A stretch of DNA of 64,000 bases from an uncultured Clostridia bacterium (lineage in GTDB: Bacteria > Bacillota > Clostridia > Peptostreptococcales > Anaerovoracaceae), in contig CAKQMV010000004.1 in NCBI GenBank assembly GCA_934255135.1, forward strand, positions 1-64,000, read 5' to 3'. Position 1 is the stretch's first letter. Each line of letters starts with the position of its first letter. The notes beneath the pieces are model-generated. The model did no database searches. It had not been told where the DNA came from and saw only the letters and a list, made by a program, of their open reading frames with translations. Below, one piece after another: positions 18,704 to 27,303 of the stretch. The translations under genes and the position numbers were made by a program.

Positions 18704-19441
18704 TTAGCCCTCATATTTAAAGCAATCCATGAATCTTAGCTTAAAGAGGTTTCTTTTATGGAGTGTATCGATTCTCTCCTTAGTTGCAGGGTCATCGATC
18801 TCACCTGTTCTGATGTAACGGTCGAGAACCTCGTAAGTGAAGCCAAGCTTCTCCTCATCTGTCTTGCCACTAAGTCCGTCAGTTGGAACCTTGGCAACGA
18901 GAACCTCCGGAAGTCCGAGCTCGCGGCCGATAGCTCTAATCTCTGCAGTTGTGAAGCATGACATTGGACTCATGTCACCAGCTGAATCGCCGTATCTTGT
19001 TGAATATCCAACCCAGTCCTCAGAAAGGTTGCAGGTGTTGATAACGCGACCGTTTACAGTCTGGCCAACTGCATAAAGAGTTGACATTCTGAGTCTTGGT
19101 GGAAGGTTGATGATAGTGTCGCGAGTAGGCTCAAGGTTGGCATCGCGCATCTCATCAATCAGAGCGTCGAAGGCGCCTTCGATGTTGATAATCTTGTAGT
19201 CGATTCCAAGGTGATCAACGAGAAGCTCAGCCATGTCGATATCTGACTGGTCGCCGTTAGGCATCAGTACGCCAAAAACGTGGTCGCTGCCGAGTGCTTC
19301 TGCGCAGAGTGCTGCTGCGACGGAGCTATCCTTACCTCCGCTGATCCCGATGACTGCCTTGCATCCCTTTCCGTTCTTCTCAAACCATTCTCTGATCCAT
19401 TCAACTGTAGCCTTTGTAGCTTTAGCTGCATCAAAAGTCAT
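18704..19441 (-). CDS. nadE: NAD+ synthase (ammonia-dependent)
   Basis: Amidates nicotinic acid adenine dinucleotide to NAD+, using ATP and ammonia. The 245-aa protein contains the PP-loop VIGISGGKDSS, then INLPPRLRMSTLYAVGQ, STRYGDSAGDMSP and KVPTDGLSGKTDEEKLGF, all typical of NadE. No glutaminase domain is present, so it should use free ammonia. The ATG at 19441 has AAGGAGG 8 nt upstream and is preferred to a TTG 30 nt earlier. It is transcribed away from yhaM, with a divergent gap of about 185 nt. Confidence 0.93.
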   Translation of the reverse strand: MTFDAAKATKATVEWIREWFEKNGKGCKAVIGISGGKDSSVAAALCAEALGSDHVFGVLMPNGDQSDIDMAELLVDHLGIDYKIINIEGAFDALIDEMRDANLEPTRDTIINLPPRLRMSTLYAVGQTVNGRVINTCNLSEDWVGYSTRYGDSAGDMSPMSCFTTAEIRAIGRELGLPEVLVAKVPTDGLSGKTDEEKLGFTYEVLDRYIRTGEIDDPATKERIDTLHKRNLFKLRFMDCFKYEG

Positions 19442-19626
19442 ACCTTCATCCTCCTTGTATCCCTGCGCCAAAACGCGGGTTAAATCAATAGAAAATTCCC
19501 CATAAATATGTAAAACATTTTATCATTTATTCAGCCCTACTTCAATTTATAGGTTATAATGATAGACGGACAGCGCATCCCCATATGCAGCGGAGTCCAT
19601 GAGTAAAGAAGAGAGGTTTTGGCAGA

Positions 19627-20586
19627 ATGAAACAATTTTACGCGAATGTAATAGAGATAAATCAGACAATCGTAGACTTCTACGCGGTGAAGTCTTTTCA
19701 GATTAAGACCGGTAAGTCGGGCAAGGAGTATCTTGACGTGATGCTCGGCGATTCGACTGGCGAGTTCAACGGCAAGAAGTGGACTGTGACCGAGGGCGAT
19801 TATGCGATGCTTCAGAATCTGAAGGTTGGTGATATCATCAAGATCAAGGGCCTTGTTGGTGAGTTCAACGGAAGCAAGCAGGTCAGAATCGATCAGATGA
19901 GAGCCGTAGCGGAGCATGACAACGTGGAGCTTAGCGATTTTTACCGTGCTGCACCGGAGAAGTCCGAGGATATGTATGATTATATAATGAAGACAATCGA
20001 CGAGTTCGAGGACGAAGATCTTAAGAAGATCTGCCTGGCGTTCTACGAGGGCAACAGGGAGAGGCTGATGTACTATCCTGCAGCGATGAGAAATCATCAT
20101 GCGGAGTACGGCGGACTTCTGTACCATGTGAAGAGAATGCTGATGTCTGGAAGACGTCTTTGCGAGGTTTATACTAATCTTTCGAGAGATCTTCTGCTGG
20201 CAGGTGTGATGCTTCACGATATCGAGAAGCTTAATGAGATTCTTTCTGACACGCACGGTGTATCACCTGGATATTCGACTAAGGGTCAGCTCCTTGGTCA
20301 CCTGGTTATGGGGGTGGCTTCGATTTCGGAGAAGGCGAAGAAACTTGGAATTCCGGAGGAGAAGGCGATGCTTCTTGAACACATGTCACTGACACATCAC
20401 TATGAGCCGGATTTTGGTAGTCCTAAGAAGCCAATGTTTCCTGAGGCGGAGATGCTTCATTACCTCGATATGGTAGATGCGAAGATGTTTGACTTCCAGG
20501 CTAACCTTGAGGGCGTGGAGCCGGGTGAGTTCTCAGATAAGGTATTCTCGCTCGATAACAGAAGACTTTATAAGAAGACATTTTAA
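19627..20586 (+). CDS. yhaM: 3'-5' exoribonuclease YhaM (OB fold plus HD domain)
   Basis: The 319-aa protein has an N-terminal OB-fold nucleic-acid-binding region (to about residue 105) and a C-terminal HD domain: NHHAEYGGLLYHVKRM, VMLHDIEKL, LLEHMSLTHHYEPDFGSP and LHYLDMVDAKM provide the metal-binding His and Asp residues. This is the YhaM/CBF1 layout of Firmicutes, which trims RNA and DNA 3' ends. It is followed, after 60 nt with a GC-rich hairpin, by recD2. Confidence 0.88.
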   Translation: MKQFYANVIEINQTIVDFYAVKSFQIKTGKSGKEYLDVMLGDSTGEFNGKKWTVTEGDYAMLQNLKVGDIIKIKGLVGEFNGSKQVRIDQMRAVAEHDNVELSDFYRAAPEKSEDMYDYIMKTIDEFEDEDLKKICLAFYEGNRERLMYYPAAMRNHHAEYGGLLYHVKRMLMSGRRLCEVYTNLSRDLLLAGVMLHDIEKLNEILSDTHGVSPGYSTKGQLLGHLVMGVASISEKAKKLGIPEEKAMLLEHMSLTHHYEPDFGSPKKPMFPEAEMLHYLDMVDAKMFDFQANLEGVEPGEFSDKVFSLDNRRLYKKTF

Positions 20587-20605
20587 TCAGATATTATAAG
20601 AGGAG

Positions 20606-20627
20606 CGTCCGGGCGTTAGCCCGGACG
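20606..20627 (+). other. GC-rich hairpin between yhaM and recD2
   Basis: CGTCCGGGC (20606-20614) and GCCCGGACG (20619-20627) form a perfect 9-bp stem with a GTTA loop. No T-run follows, so it is a poor intrinsic terminator and could instead protect or attenuate the transcript. It ends 19 nt before the recD2 start. Confidence 0.55.
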
Positions 20628-20646
20628 TCGGTGTAATTATATAGAA

Positions 20647-22863
20647 ATGAAAATCAATGGCAAGATAGCAAGAATAATATTTCATAGCGGCTCCGACGGT
20701 TATACGGTAGCCGTCCTCGACACTGAGGACGGCGCTGTCAGAATTGCCGGAAATATAAACGACCCAGGCGAAGGTCAGTCTTATTCCTTCGAGGGCCATT
20801 TTACTGTGCATGTTAAGTATGGAGAGCAGTTCGCTTTCTCAAGCTATCAGGAGGAGATCCCAGAGGGCGCGGACGCAATTCTGGAATTTCTGTCCGCGGG
20901 AAATATCAGAGGTATCGGACCGAAGACGGCTGCTCTGATAGTCGAGACTTTTGGAGATGAGACTATGGATATCATTGATAGAGATCCGGAGAGACTTCTT
21001 GCCATTAAGGGAATCGGCAAGAAGTCACTGGAGAGGATTAAGGAGTCTTATGGCGAGTCCCGCGAGTTCGCGAGGATCTCGCTGGAGCTCAGCGAGATGG
21101 GAATCTCGATGAGCGAGGCCGTAAAGATTTACAAGCTTTACGGCCAGGACTCGCCGGAGATTGTGCGAAGCAACCCATACGCTCTGGCAGACGATATCCG
21201 CGGCATCACCTTTGTCAAAGCGGACACCATTGCCTGCAACATCGGCTTCGCCGCTGACAGCGAATTTCGAATCGACAGCGGAATCAAGTACGTCCTCAAG
21301 ACCTGGGCGATGAACGGAAGCACCCTTATGCCGCGCGCGATGCTGATTGAGAAGGTCATCGCGCTCCTCGACACTACGACAGAGCGAATCGAAGAGAGCC
21401 TGTCTGGCCTTGCTTTTGCAGGCGAGATCCAGACTGAGTGCTTCGATGGCGAGGAGGTCATCTACCTCTACGGCTATTTCTACGCTGAGCAGCGCGTCGC
21501 ACACAACCTCAGAATGCTTAACGAGGCGCCTTGCCTGGCGCTTCCGATTAATCCTGAGAATGCGATTAACGATGCGGAGCTTTCGCTTTCGAACTCCGAA
21601 GGCCGCAGGATCGAGCTTTCGGATGAACAGCGAAATGCAGTAAGAACCGCAATCACAGGCAACGTCACCATAATCACGGGAGGCCCGGGAACAGGAAAGA
21701 CCACTATAATTAACACGATTGTGCGAGTTTTTGAACGCCTCGAGAAGAAGGTTTCTCTCGCAGCTCCAACCGGTCGCGCTGCCAAAAGAATGCAGGAAGC
21801 TTCGGGAATCCCGGCGATGACGATACACCGTCTGCTCGAGTATATGTACTCTGAAGATGAAGAAGAATTGTATTTTGGCAGAAACGAGGAGAACAGACTC
21901 GAGGCCGATGTCATCATTGTCGACGAGGCATCAATGATCGATATCATGCTGATGGACGGACTTCTGAGAGCAATCAAGCCGGGGGCAAGGCTTATCATCA
22001 CCGGCGATGCAGATCAGCTTCCATCAGTCGGTGCAGGCAACGTGCTTCGCGATATAATAAGAAGCGATTACATCAGGACAATCCGTCTGCGTGACATCTT
22101 TCGTCAGGCCGCAGGCAGCCACATCGTAACAAACGCGCACATGATAAACGACGGCGAATATCCTGCAAGTGCTACCGCAAACAGCGATTTCTTCGTCATG
22201 CAGAAGCACTCGGAGGACGAAATCGCAGAGACAATCAAAGAACTTGTCGGCGGACGCCTGATGCGCCACTATGATTTTATCGAGTCAGCAGGAGACATTC
22301 AGGTTCTCTCCCCTACGAAGAAGGGCGTGCTCGGTGTCCCAAGCCTCAACACCGCTCTTCAGGAAATTGTGAATCCGCCAGACGCTACCAAGTCAGAGCT
22401 CAAGGTCGGAAACCGCATTTTCCGTGAAGGCGACAAGGTTATGCAGATCCGTAACAACTACAACGCCGAATGGAAAGCAGTAGGTGACTACCAGACCCAC
22501 ACCGGCGTCTTCAACGGCGACATGGGAATCATCGAATCAATCGAACCCGAGTGGAAACGAATGACAGTCCGCTCTGATGAGCGCGTCATCACCTACGAGG
22601 GCGAGATGCTCGAAGAACTCGAGCTTGCCTACGCCGTTACCGTGCACAAAAGCCAGGGCTGCGAATTCCCGGTCATCATAATCCCGATGCACCGCTTCCC
22701 GCCAATGCTGATGACACGAAATCTGCTCTACACTGCAATCACCCGTGGCAAAAGCCTCGTAATAATAGTAGGCTCCCCGCGCTGCCTGCAGTGGATGATC
22801 GACAACAACCGCATCGACGAACGCCATACCGGCCTGACCGAGATGCTGAATAAAGAGCTATAA
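20647..22863 (+). CDS. recD2: RecD2-type ATP-dependent DNA helicase
   Basis: The 738-aa protein is a 5'-3' SF1B helicase acting on damaged or recombining DNA independently of RecBC. It has an N-terminal OB-like region, tandem helix-hairpin-helix segments (IRGIGPKTAALIVETFG, LLAIKGIGKKSLERI), Walker A GGPGTGKTT near residue 346, Walker B IIVDEASMID, and the C-terminal motifs AVTVHKSQGCEFPVIIIP and RNLLYTAITRGK. Length is normal for RecD2. The start has no clear ribosome binding site, so translation may depend on yhaM or on the leader hairpin. Confidence 0.92.
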   Translation: MKINGKIARIIFHSGSDGYTVAVLDTEDGAVRIAGNINDPGEGQSYSFEGHFTVHVKYGEQFAFSSYQEEIPEGADAILEFLSAGNIRGIGPKTAALIVETFGDETMDIIDRDPERLLAIKGIGKKSLERIKESYGESREFARISLELSEMGISMSEAVKIYKLYGQDSPEIVRSNPYALADDIRGITFVKADTIACNIGFAADSEFRIDSGIKYVLKTWAMNGSTLMPRAMLIEKVIALLDTTTERIEESLSGLAFAGEIQTECFDGEEVIYLYGYFYAEQRVAHNLRMLNEAPCLALPINPENAINDAELSLSNSEGRRIELSDEQRNAVRTAITGNVTIITGGPGTGKTTIINTIVRVFERLEKKVSLAAPTGRAAKRMQEASGIPAMTIHRLLEYMYSEDEEELYFGRNEENRLEADVIIVDEASMIDIMLMDGLLRAIKPGARLIITGDADQLPSVGAGNVLRDIIRSDYIRTIRLRDIFRQAAGSHIVTNAHMINDGEYPASATANSDFFVMQKHSEDEIAETIKELVGGRLMRHYDFIESAGDIQVLSPTKKGVLGVPSLNTALQEIVNPPDATKSELKVGNRIFREGDKVMQIRNNYNAEWKAVGDYQTHTGVFNGDMGIIESIEPEWKRMTVRSDERVITYEGEMLEELELAYAVTVHKSQGCEFPVIIIPMHRFPPMLMTRNLLYTAITRGKSLVIIVGSPRCLQWMIDNNRIDERHTGLTEMLNKEL

Positions 22864-22890
22864 ATAGGTTGTGAATATTGTTAATGTGAG

Positions 22891-22912
22891 GAGGCCTGTC
22901 GTGGCCTCTTTT
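22891..22912 (+). terminator. Terminator after recD2
   Basis: GAGGCC (22891-22896) pairs with GGCCTC (22903-22908) and is followed by TTTT. Confidence 0.6.
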
Positions 22913-23140
22913 ACTTTGTGGTTTTCTAAAAAAAGAGGAGCTCTCAAATTGGCGATACTGCAAATTAGAATTCAAGAAATAATATCGCGAGCACGCTTGA
23001 TGAATGTTCTAGTTAATCTACGCTGCCCCAATACACATTATAAAATTATGCACACAAATGCGTAATTATGCTATACATCTCCGAACTAGATGATATAATC
23101 TCCGTAACCAGACTTGGAACTCAAGTAAAGGAGGTGCGAT

Positions 23141-24127
23141 ATGAGAAAGAAGCTATTATCCATAATGATGATATGCTGCATGATTCTCGGAACGGCAGCA
23201 GTACAAATTAATGCATCAGATAAGACTGTAGATAAAGATATTATTATTTCAAATACGAATAGAATTGTATCGGCAATTAAGGCAAGTAACGACAAGGACT
23301 CAGATGGAAATCCATTGCTGAAATATAAAACCTCAAATGGCGGATTTGCAACTGTTTCAATCAAGAATAATCAGCTCTATTTCTTCTACAATCTGGAAAC
23401 TGCAGATAATGATACGTATGTAGAAATGTATGCAGACATTCCTTACAGTGAACGAATGAAAGCTACTGTAGATGTCTATGATGAAGCTTCCAGCAGCGAG
23501 ACTGAGAACGACATTCTGGGTGCAGAAGCTCTGGTGGATCCTTCAGAGTTCGATTGGGATTATAACGACTCAGTAAAGTTTGCTATTAATCCTGACAGCA
23601 AGAAAGCTCAGAAGACATGCAACATTGTGTTAGGTGATGCAATGGAATTATGGAATGCGATGCTTTTTGACAAAGCAAATATGAACATATGTCACTTAGG
23701 ATTCTCGAATCTATGTGCTCATGGCTGGAACAATACTGAATTTGTACGTCCAACTAAGGAAGCCGATGGTTTGATAGTAAACGTATGTCAGGCTTGCGCC
23801 AAGATTGACAGCCGTGTACTTCCATCAGACAACTGGAGTGCAACCGGAAAGACAGTGACACTTAAGGCCAAGAATCTTAAGAAAAAAGCGGCAACTATTT
23901 CCAGTGCCAAGGCTCTCAGATGTAGCGGCACCGAATACAGATGGCTTTCATACAAGAAGCTCAGCGGAAACAGCAAGATTGCTGTAAACTCCAAGACAGG
24001 AACACTGACAGTAAAGAAGGGCCTTAAGAAAGGTACCTACAAGGTAAAGATTAAAGTTAATACAGTTGCCGGTGATTATTACGATGCATCATCAAAGACT
24101 ACAACTGTAACAATCAAGGTTAAATAG
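23141..24127 (+). CDS. Secreted protein with C-terminal Ig-like module
   Basis: The 328-aa product has a signal peptide (about residues 1-25, ending INA). An unrecognised acidic middle region contains CHLGFSNLCAHGW and VCQACAK, giving two Cys pairs and His residues. The last ~90 residues form a Lys-rich beta module (KTVTLKAKNLKKKAATIS, then KTGTLTVKKGLKKGTYKVK) found at the ends of many clostridial surface proteins. AAAGGAGG lies 6 nt before the ATG, and TATAAT at 23094-23099 is a likely -10 element. It stands alone between two terminators, so it is probably monocistronic. Function unknown. Confidence 0.75.
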   Translation: MRKKLLSIMMICCMILGTAAVQINASDKTVDKDIIISNTNRIVSAIKASNDKDSDGNPLLKYKTSNGGFATVSIKNNQLYFFYNLETADNDTYVEMYADIPYSERMKATVDVYDEASSSETENDILGAEALVDPSEFDWDYNDSVKFAINPDSKKAQKTCNIVLGDAMELWNAMLFDKANMNICHLGFSNLCAHGWNNTEFVRPTKEADGLIVNVCQACAKIDSRVLPSDNWSATGKTVTLKAKNLKKKAATISSAKALRCSGTEYRWLSYKKLSGNSKIAVNSKTGTLTVKKGLKKGTYKVKIKVNTVAGDYYDASSKTTTVTIKVK

Positions 24128-24146
24128 AAAATATCGCAATCAAAAG

Positions 24147-24171
24147 GGGAGATGCCAATCTGGCATCTCCC
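24147..24171. terminator. Perfect 11-bp hairpin terminator
   Basis: GGGAGATGCCA (24147-24157) and TGGCATCTCCC (24161-24171) with a 3-nt loop, between the convergent secreted-protein and acyl-CoA synthetase genes. Confidence 0.7.
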
Positions 24172-24205
24172 TGAATTTGTATTGCGTTATGCAGACATTC
24201 CGCGA

Positions 24206-25954
24206 CTATTTCGAAATTTCCTCAAATCTCTTAACCTTACCGGTTGTGGTCTTGATCATCTCCTCAGTCTGGAATACCCATCTGATGATTGCCTTGTACT
24301 TAGGCATGTGCTGATTGATTCTATCAATATCAGCTTCAATTACCTTGTTAACCTCTTCCTCAGTATCTGCTCGGTAGAAGTCGTGCATGTACTCAGCATC
24401 GTACACGATCTTAGCAACGAGCACGAGATCATTGTCGTCTGCGTCAGCACCAGTCTTGCGTGGTTCTCCGTAAACAATGTTTTCCTTTACATATGGGAGA
24501 GCTGCCAGCAGCTCTTCGACCTCTTCTGGGAATACCTTCTTACCATTCTTGAGAACGATCATATTCTTGGAACGTCCGCAGAGGAAAACGCAGCCATTTT
24601 TGCCCTTGTAAGCGAGGTCTCCTGTATGGAGCCAGCCATCTATGAGCGTGCGCTCTGTTGCCTCAGGATTCTCAAAGTATCCGCATGTTACACTGTTTGA
24701 CTTGACGATTAACTCACCGACACCGTTGTCATCCGGATTATCAATCTCTAGAAGTGTGCCAGGCATTGCAAGTCCAACTGAACCTGCCACGCGAACGTAA
24801 GGATTCTCTGCTGCGATTACAGGTGAAACCTCAGTCATGCCGTAGCCCTGAAGAACAGTAATTCCCATTGCATCGAGTGTAGTTGATACAGTAGGATCAA
24901 GCGCTGATGCACCGGTGATAATCATTTCAAGTTTGCCGCCTAGAGGATCAAGCACATCCTTAAAGAGCTTACGACGCTTGTCGATTCCGAACTTACGAAG
25001 GAAGTTCGACAGCTTCATACCCTTGTTAAGCTTAGCTTCCTTGCCCTGCTTCTTAACTGCAGCCATAATCTTCTTGTAGAGCGATTCAATGATTAGCGGA
25101 ACACCAACGAAAACAGATACGCCGTACTCCTGAAGATTCTTTTGAACATACTTAAGTCCATCGCAGAAAACAGTTGACGCACCGCAGGCGAACATCAGGA
25201 ACTGACCTGTACTTCCAAAAGTATGATGGTATGGAAGGAATGCCATGTTCACATGGTGTGGCTGAATGCTTTCGGTCATTTCAAGCGCGTACACGTTCGA
25301 CATGATGTTCTTCTGTGTGAGCATTACGGCCTTGGCGCTGCTGGTAGTTCCGGATGTGAAGATGAGAATCTGAACCTTCTCAGGGTCGATCTCTCTGCTT
25401 GTGTAGTCGGCGTTGCTCTTGAGAAGAAGCTCTCTTCCTGTCGCGAGCAGGCTGTCAAAATTAACGTAGCCTGGAACCTGATCCATACAGATGAACTGGT
25501 CGATGCGTTCTCCGTCCTCCGCGAGTCTCTCCGCAAGCTCTGTGTGAGCCTTGTCGAAGATGAGAACCTTGCTTCGGCTCTTGCCTACAGAGTTACGAAG
25601 CTCCACATAAGGAAGTCCCTTGTCGAGTGGAACGATTGTACCGATGCCGCAAACTGTTGCAAGGTAGCCGAGCATCCAGTGATATGAATTGTTACCAATG
25701 ATGGCAACAGTCTGATCCTGAAGACCAAGTGCCATCATTGCGGTCCCGAGCGCCATAACATCATCGTTAAGCTCTCTGTAAGTAACATAGCGATATTCCG
25801 CTGGTTCATTCTTCTTAGCCATCTTTGTCTTAATGACAAAAGCGTTTCTCTCGCCGAAGGTTTCCGCAGAGTAGCTAAGGAGCTCTCTGAAGTCACGGTG
25901 AGACTTTGCACCGCGAATAGGTTTATGCTGTGCAATTCTGATATTATTACTCAA
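24206..25954 (-). CDS. AMP-dependent acyl-CoA synthetase (FadD-like)
   Basis: Activates a carboxylic acid, probably a long-chain fatty acid, as acyl-AMP and then acyl-CoA. The 582-aa protein has the P-loop-like ILIFTSGTTSSAKAVMLT, GYGMTEVSP, the DGWLHTGDLAYKGKNGCV segment and the C-terminal KNMIVLKNGKKVFPEEVEEL hinge and lysine region. The start is a TTG at 25954 with AAAGGAGG 8 nt upstream; an in-frame TTG 24 nt earlier overlaps that ribosome binding site and is rejected. A divergent promoter gap of about 90 nt separates it from the phosphoesterase gene. Confidence 0.85.
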   Translation of the reverse strand: MSNNIRIAQHKPIRGAKSHRDFRELLSYSAETFGERNAFVIKTKMAKKNEPAEYRYVTYRELNDDVMALGTAMMALGLQDQTVAIIGNNSYHWMLGYLATVCGIGTIVPLDKGLPYVELRNSVGKSRSKVLIFDKAHTELAERLAEDGERIDQFICMDQVPGYVNFDSLLATGRELLLKSNADYTSREIDPEKVQILIFTSGTTSSAKAVMLTQKNIMSNVYALEMTESIQPHHVNMAFLPYHHTFGSTGQFLMFACGASTVFCDGLKYVQKNLQEYGVSVFVGVPLIIESLYKKIMAAVKKQGKEAKLNKGMKLSNFLRKFGIDKRRKLFKDVLDPLGGKLEMIITGASALDPTVSTTLDAMGITVLQGYGMTEVSPVIAAENPYVRVAGSVGLAMPGTLLEIDNPDDNGVGELIVKSNSVTCGYFENPEATERTLIDGWLHTGDLAYKGKNGCVFLCGRSKNMIVLKNGKKVFPEEVEELLAALPYVKENIVYGEPRKTGADADDNDLVLVAKIVYDAEYMHDFYRADTEEEVNKVIEADIDRINQHMPKYKAIIRWVFQTEEMIKTTTGKVKRFEEISK

Positions 25955-26042
25955 TGTAATATCCTCCTTTAAATCCAACCTCGTAGTTGTTACGACAACG
26001 ATACAGCAAGGGCATTGGTTTGTCCAACACTTTTATGATAAA

Positions 26043-26531
26043 ATGACTGCTATGAATATTATGGTAATAAGTGACACACATGGAAATATTACGAAAGCGA
26101 CTGAGCTCTATGGCCGCTTGAATCCTGGTGCGCATTTTGATCTGGTCATTCACTGCGGAGATTATGTAAGAGATGCAATAGCCTTTCAGGCACAGACCGG
26201 CTGCGACCTGGTATGTGTTCTGGGTAACTGTGACGGTTGCCATGACAGGAATTATGAGGTCGTAAATACACCTGCAGGTAAGATGCTCGTCACTCATGGT
26301 TATGCCGAGAATGTCAAGAGTGACCTGATGAAACTCTACTATCTTGCAGAGGAGAACGAATGCAAGGCAGTATGCTTCGGTCATACTCACGTCTCGGGTA
26401 TATGGGATATTGCTGGAATCAAGATGATCAATCCAGGAAGCCTGACTAACCCAAGAGGCGGCACACAGCCAAGCGCTGCAATTATAGCGGCAACGGATAA
26501 AGGCTTTACAGCATCTGTAGTCAAATACTGA
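26043..26531 (+). CDS. YfcE/MJ0936-type metallophosphoesterase
   Basis: The 162-aa protein holds all five phosphoesterase motifs in order: ISDTHGN, VIHCGDYV, LGNCDG, LVTHGY and CFGHTHVSG, which bind two metal ions. The family hydrolyses phosphodiesters; the natural substrate is unknown. The start may be 26043 or 26052, as no strong ribosome binding site is visible. It lies 30 nt before a TetR-type regulator gene in the same direction. Confidence 0.85.
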   Translation: MTAMNIMVISDTHGNITKATELYGRLNPGAHFDLVIHCGDYVRDAIAFQAQTGCDLVCVLGNCDGCHDRNYEVVNTPAGKMLVTHGYAENVKSDLMKLYYLAEENECKAVCFGHTHVSGIWDIAGIKMINPGSLTNPRGGTQPSAAIIAATDKGFTASVVKY

Positions 26532-26561
26532 ACTGATACGATTAATTAAGCGGAGGTATAC

Positions 26562-27134
26562 ATGGGAGATCGCACCAGAAAAGAACTAGTAAGAGCGGTG
26601 TCAGAGCTTCTTGCTGAGAAGTCTCTCGACAAGATTACAATTAAAGAAATCACAGACCGTTGCGACCTGACTCGCAACACCTTCTACTACAACTTTACAG
26701 ATATATATGATCTTCTGAGATGGGAGTTCGAAAGACAGGCGGCGGATATCGTTAAAGAGCTTGAGTGTGATGAGCCAGGCGAGGCTTTTCTCCACGGACT
26801 GAATTACCTTATAGAGAAGAAGAAAATGGTCTACCATATATATAACTCAATTTCGAGAACGAGTCTGGATGCTTATATTAAAGATATAACAGATCGTTAT
26901 GCGGATGGAATAGTGGGGAAGCTTATTGGTGATGACGTTGATGACGAGGTTAAGGCTATCGTGGCGGATTTCTACAAGAATGCATTTATCGGATCGATTC
27001 AGCAGTGGCTCAATGGCGGTATGAAGACTGATCCTAGAAGCATGTCGGTTCTCTGGGAGGGAATGCTCCGTGGAACCATCAAAAGCAGCGTCGAAGCGGC
27101 GAAGTCGGTACATCTCAATCCGGTGTTTAAGTAA
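26562..27134 (+). CDS. TetR/AcrR-family transcription regulator
   Basis: The 190-aa protein has an N-terminal helix-turn-helix (ITIKEITDRCDLTRNTFYYNF, residues ~26-45) and a helical C-terminal ligand domain ending with a conserved-looking WEGMLRGTIKSSVEAA segment. AGCGGAGG precedes the start. It sits upstream of the MMPL transporter gene and is separated from it by a terminator, so it is a candidate local repressor of that pump; this is inferred from position only. Confidence 0.8.
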   Translation: MGDRTRKELVRAVSELLAEKSLDKITIKEITDRCDLTRNTFYYNFTDIYDLLRWEFERQAADIVKELECDEPGEAFLHGLNYLIEKKKMVYHIYNSISRTSLDAYIKDITDRYADGIVGKLIGDDVDDEVKAIVADFYKNAFIGSIQQWLNGGMKTDPRSMSVLWEGMLRGTIKSSVEAAKSVHLNPVFK

Positions 27135-27174
27135 GGACGAAGCGGAACATTACGAAAAGTCAATATAATCTTTT

Positions 27175-27203
27175 GGGCAATTTTTGATAGTTGCCCATTT
27201 TTT
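27175..27203 (+). terminator. Terminator after the TetR gene
   Basis: GGGCAA (27175-27180) pairs with TTGCCC (27191-27196), followed by ATTTTTT. Confidence 0.7.
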
Positions 27204-27303
27204 GTGCCTTGTAATCCCATTGCACGAACAAATTGTCAATTTAATGATTAAAATACATTCTTGTAATAAAGATTTAAAGTGTATTTATTCGGAGGTGTTT
27301 ACT

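Noticed and set aside
19537..20256. 239-codon frame antisense to yhaM
   Set aside because: Complementary shadow of a well-supported gene; Leu/His-rich with no domain or start signal.
21025..21828. 267-codon frame antisense to recD2
   Set aside because: Shadow frame opposite a conserved helicase gene, with no ribosome binding site.
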